DNA of 8,661 nt, from NCBI GenBank assembly GCA_014894735.1, contig JADBKX010000058.1, positions 1-8,661 of the forward strand. The letters are read 5' to 3'. The notes beneath the pieces were generated by a model. The model worked only from the letters and a program-made list of their open reading frames with translations. It made no database searches and was not told the DNA's origin. Every line of letters starts with the position of its first letter. The stretch's first letter is position 1. Below, piece by piece: positions 6,415 through 8,661 of the stretch. Origin of the DNA: Candidatus Sediminicultor sextus. GTDB taxonomy: Bacteria > Atribacterota > Phoenicimicrobiia > Phoenicimicrobiales > Phoenicimicrobiaceae. The translations under genes and the position numbers were made by a program.

Positions 6415-8151
6415 CTATTTCTCCTCAGTAATCGTTCCTTCAAATAAATTTAAGGACTCTTTAATCAATATATTATCTTTTGAAAGCTCATTACTTCTTT
6501 TTTTTATATTATCTTCCTCTTCTCCTGCTCTCTCTGCTCTTTCTTGGTTCTCTTCATTTCTTGTTTTTGCGGCTTTTTTCTTATTTTCCTGTTCAACCTC
6601 TAAAAAAGAATCTTCCTTACTATGGTCATTAATAATACATTCTATAGCTAAAAATCTGCCGGTCTTTTCTTTAATTAAATCTTGTAATAACATTTTATTA
6701 TTTTGCTTTTCTAAACTCTCTTTGTGAAATGTATATTCCTTATTAAATCCGATTATCAATTTATCATTTTCAATAGTGAGTAAATTGTTAGCAATGATAA
6801 AAGAATAGACAGCCATTTTAGTTTTTTTTATCCTATCTAAAATCATGGGCCATGCCTGCGTCAATTCTAAATTAATAGGTGATTCTTTCGCCTTTGTAGA
6901 AGAACCTGCATTACTTTTAATTTTATCCTGAACCTTCTTCTTTGGTGGGACTTCCTCTCTTGTTCCCGTGTTTTTCTTACCTGATATTGATACATCTTCC
7001 TTTGTAGAGAAGTCTAAGAAATACTCATCTTTTTCTTCTTTAACCTCTTTCAAAGAATAACTCTCAGCCGCAGTAAATTTAATCACTAACATCTCCAATA
7101 AAATCCAGGGGTGGCGAATATATCTCATCTTTCTTTCTGCTTCAGCCAGATAATCAACCATATTAAATAATTTTTCCAATTTAATTATTTTAGATTGCTT
7201 TAATAAACGTTCTTTATCTTCGATAAATATACCCTGAAGATTCAGTATTTCTTTTTGGCAAACTTTGGCTAGAGATAAATTATGAACATACTCCATCAAG
7301 TTTTTTATAAATTGGGAGGGATCTCCACCTAAATCAGATGTTCGGTTAATTATCTCTATTCCCTTAAGTGTATTATTCTTTATTATTGCCTCTATAAACT
7401 CAAAAAAAACCTCTTCTTCAATTATTCCTAAAACCTCACTGACACTTTGAGAAGTGATATCTTTGCCGCAATAAGCAATGATTTGATCTAAAGCACTTTC
7501 AGCATCACGCATAGAACCGGTCGAACTTCGGGCTATCATGTTTAAAGTCTTATCATTTATATTTAATCCTTCATCTTTGGCAATCATTTTTAACTTAGTT
7601 ATAATATCCGCTAAAGATATCCTTCTAAAATTAAACCACTGACATCGGGATAAAATAGTGCTGGGAATTTTATGGGGGTCGGTGGTAGCAAATATAAAAA
7701 TCACATGTGAAGGTGGTTCTTCCAGAGTTTTCAACAAAGCATTAAACGCGCCTGGAGATAACATGTGTACTTCATCAATAATATATATCTTATATTTTCC
7801 CTCAGCGGGTGCAAAATTAACTTTACTTCTTAATTCTCTAATGCTATCAACTCCATTATTAGAGGCACCGTCTATTTCTACTACATCCATAGAATAGCCA
7901 TCGGTGATTCTAATACATCTCTCACATTTATTGCAGGGATGAGGAGTTGACCCCTTTTCACAGTTTAATGATTTAGCTAAAATACGAGCGGTTGTTGTCT
8001 TCCCTACTCCTCTTGGGCCGGAAAAAATATAAGCATGAGAAATTCTATTTAAAGAAATAGCATTAATTAAAGTTTGGGTAATATGTTTCTGCCCAATTAT
8101 ATCCTCAAAAGTCTGTGGTCTCCATTTGCGATAAAGTGATCGGTATTCCAT
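6415..8151 (-). CDS. dnaX: DnaX, DNA polymerase III subunit tau (possibly also gamma)
   Basis: DnaX is the ATPase of the clamp loader, which opens and places the beta sliding clamp and organises the replicase. The 578-residue product starts MEYRSLYRKWRPQTFEDIIG, as in the family. The AAA+ module shows Walker A GPRGVGKT (45-52), a zinc finger with Cys64/73/76/79 (same numbers as E. coli), Walker B DEVH (126-129), sensor-1 ATTD (155-158), the SRC arginine-finger motif (168-170) and a sensor-2 region TGSMRDAESALDQ with Arg215. The collar domain spans about 240-360. A charged linker (361-425), a C-terminal domain (about 428-510) and a Lys/Glu-rich tail (520-550) follow. GGGGAG lies five bases before the ATG. 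Codons 441-444 contain eight A bases where slippage would give a gamma-like form. It lies downstream of the SRP RNA and heads the dnaX-ybaB-recR operon. Confidence 0.97.
   Translation of the reverse strand: MEYRSLYRKWRPQTFEDIIGQKHITQTLINAISLNRISHAYIFSGPRGVGKTTTARILAKSLNCEKGSTPHPCNKCERCIRITDGYSMDVVEIDGASNNGVDSIRELRSKVNFAPAEGKYKIYIIDEVHMLSPGAFNALLKTLEEPPSHVIFIFATTDPHKIPSTILSRCQWFNFRRISLADIITKLKMIAKDEGLNINDKTLNMIARSSTGSMRDAESALDQIIAYCGKDITSQSVSEVLGIIEEEVFFEFIEAIIKNNTLKGIEIINRTSDLGGDPSQFIKNLMEYVHNLSLAKVCQKEILNLQGIFIEDKERLLKQSKIIKLEKLFNMVDYLAEAERKMRYIRHPWILLEMLVIKFTAAESYSLKEVKEEKDEYFLDFSTKEDVSISGKKNTGTREEVPPKKKVQDKIKSNAGSSTKAKESPINLELTQAWPMILDRIKKTKMAVYSFIIANNLLTIENDKLIIGFNKEYTFHKESLEKQNNKMLLQDLIKEKTGRFLAIECIINDHSKEDSFLEVEQENKKKAAKTRNEENQERAERAGEEEDNIKKRSNELSKDNILIKESLNLFEGTITEEK
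6818..6831 (-). other. Candidate slippage site in dnaX (A8 followed by a -1 frame stop)
   Basis: The minus strand reads ATA AAA AAA ACT at codons 441-444, a run of eight A bases (6829-6822). One added A, or a -1 ribosomal shift on the A AAA AAA heptamer, gives AAC then TAA (6820-6818). The product would be 444 residues long and would lack nearly all of the C-terminal domain. Loss of one A instead leads to a stop about 20 codons on. E. coli dnaX makes its 431-residue gamma form by a similar shift with a stop one codon later. The nearest downstream hairpin (arms 6801-6793 and 6768-6760) is too far for a classic ribosomal stimulator. If it works, transcriptional slippage, as described for Thermus dnaX, is likelier. 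Confidence 0.4.
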
Positions 8152-8182
8152 AAATACTCCCCATAATCTAACCTAAATTCAG

Positions 8183-8213
8183 AAAAAAAATTCCCTTCAA
8201 ATTATCAATTTTT
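8183..8213 (-). terminator. Possible weak terminator between SRP RNA and dnaX
   Basis: AAAAATT (8213-8207) and AATTTTT (8192-8186) can pair across a 14-base loop and lead into a run of eight T bases (8190-8183). The stem is entirely A-T, so it is unlikely to stop polymerase strongly. It may leave dnaX at least partly fed by transcription from the RNA genes. I see no convincing separate dnaX promoter in the 85-base gap. Confidence 0.22.
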
Positions 8214-8237
8214 GCTTTATTAATGACTGTAATTTTA

Positions 8238-8510
8238 ATGATCGTGCACCTGCCTCCGATTCACCCTTCCAAGCGATACTAAAACAGTTTGCTCCAATCA
8301 GGTTTACCTGCGGCACCCAAAGAGATTTGCTTACCGCTGCTTCTTTCCAGATCTGACGGAGTTCGCAATTCTTTGCTGCACAGGGCCCAATCTTCATCAC
8401 CACTTATCCTAGCCGGCCTCAAAAGGATAAAACCTCGGGTAGGAATTCAACCCTGCTGTAGCGGATTGCAGGTTACAGGGCACCGCTATCTCCCCGTCTA
8501 GCACGACCAT
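8238..8510 (-). ncRNA. ffs: Signal recognition particle RNA, large bacterial type (scRNA)
   Basis: This is the RNA core of the SRP, which binds Ffh and targets membrane and secreted proteins to the translocon. Ends were set by a 10-pair closing helix (8510-8501 with 8247-8238, one G-U wobble), giving 273 nucleotides, the normal size for the large form. The 5' part is an Alu domain with GTGCTAGACGGGGAG, GCGGTGCCCTGTAACC (UGUNR U-turn) and GCAGGGTTGAATTCC. The Ffh-binding helix 8 reads GTCAGATCTGGAAAGAAGC (about 8356-8338), with the GGAA tetraloop and the asymmetric AGCAGCGG side. It lies between tRNA-Ser and dnaX, as I recall for B. subtilis scr. Ends could differ by several bases because they come from pairing only. 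Small ORFs overlapping it on both strands are not genes. The symbol ffs is used loosely; scr is the Bacillus name. Confidence 0.96.
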
Positions 8511-8512
8511 TT

Positions 8513-8541
8513 ATTGTAATCTTAAAATATTTACTTAAGAA
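8513..8541 (-). promoter_or_regulatory. Candidate promoter of the SRP RNA
   Basis: TACAAT (8518-8513) is a five-of-six -10 match, with TTCTTA (8541-8536) 17 bases upstream, a poor -35 with three matches. Transcription would begin near 8510-8506, at or within a few bases of the 5' end deduced independently from the closing helix of the RNA. The tRNA ends only 45 bases upstream and no strong terminator separates them, so co-transcription followed by processing is the alternative. Confidence 0.4.
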
Positions 8542-8555
8542 AATTACTTTAAAAC

Positions 8556-8649
8556 TGGCGGAGAGGGCGGGATTCGAACCCGCGTGACAGCTTATGGCCG
8601 CCTAATCGCTCTCCAAGCGATCCCGTTATGACCACTTCGGTACCTCTCC
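8556..8649 (-). tRNA. tRNA-Ser(GGA)
   Basis: This is a class II tRNA of 94 bases reading UCC and UCU. The acceptor stem is GGAGAGG (8649-8643) with CCTCTCC, then discriminator G and an encoded CCA (8558-8556). The D arm is CCG/CGG with the GTGGT loop element. The anticodon stem ATCGC/GCGAT encloses TTGGAGA, giving anticodon GGA. The variable arm is long (21 bases), with a five-pair stem GCGGC/GCTGT that uses wobbles, as expected for serine. The T arm is GCGGG-TTCGAAT-CCCGC. Its promoter is outside the window. The SRP RNA follows on the same strand. Confidence 0.97.
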
Positions 8650-8661
8650 TCTATCTTTTTT

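Noticed and set aside
6498..6505. A second A8 run in dnaX (codons 549-552), also followed closely by a -1 frame stop
   Set aside because: It lies 27 codons from the natural end, so a shift would barely change the protein. It mainly shows that A8 runs are common here, which lowers confidence in the first site.
7402..7409. A T8 run in the minus-strand dnaX message at Phe249-Phe250
   Set aside because: A shift here would remove the collar domain and give no known functional DnaX form. It is probably composition only.
8197..8403. A 68-codon open frame on the minus strand overlapping the SRP RNA, and a 70-codon frame at 8289-8501 on the plus strand
   Set aside because: Both overlap the conserved SRP RNA, lack clear ribosome sites and encode no recognisable protein. 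The RNA's structure and motifs account for the sequence.
1..8661. CRISPR arrays, insertion sequences, phage or toxin-antitoxin genes, attachment sites
   Set aside because: I looked on both strands and saw no regularly spaced direct repeats, transposase motifs or terminal inverted repeats. Although a tRNA is present, its 3' end is not duplicated within the window.

Overview
The window is an AT-rich stretch (about one third G+C by eye) in which every recognisable gene lies on the minus strand. It looks like ordinary core chromosome of an anaerobic, low-GC bacterium. Three things suggest this: a one-piece pyruvate:ferredoxin oxidoreductase, PLP synthesis by the PdxST (deoxyxylulose-5-phosphate-independent) route, and the block tRNA-Ser / large SRP RNA / dnaX / ybaB / recR, whose order I recall from Bacillus subtilis and other Firmicutes. 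A clostridial or other Firmicutes host, or a deep anaerobic lineage with similar gene order, would fit. The sequence alone does not settle the phylum.

Transcription runs from high to low coordinates. At 8556-8649 is tRNA-Ser(GGA) with a long variable arm and encoded CCA. Next is the SRP RNA (about 8238-8510) with an Alu domain and the conserved GGAA-capped helix 8. dnaX (6415-8151, clamp-loader tau), ybaB/ebfC (6072-6380) and recR (5454-6059) follow with gaps of 34 and 12 bases and read as one operon for replication and recombinational repair. A weak hairpin lies after recR.

The large por/nifJ gene (1731-5288) has its own candidate extended -10 promoter and ends at a convincing intrinsic terminator (1632-1672). 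A short intergenic stretch with GTATCG-like repeats follows, then a good sigma-70-type promoter (1530-1557) for pdxS (603-1487) and pdxT (1-551, running off the left edge). PdxT releases ammonia from glutamine and PdxS uses it to build pyridoxal 5'-phosphate.

I found no mobile element, CRISPR array, phage gene or defence system, and nothing that amounts to an undescribed system. The best lead is a run of eight A residues inside dnaX. A -1 shift there reaches a stop after one codon and would give a 444-residue gamma-like protein, as in the known dnaX frameshifting or slippage cases. Eight-base homopolymers occur elsewhere in this AT-rich window, so this remains a hypothesis.
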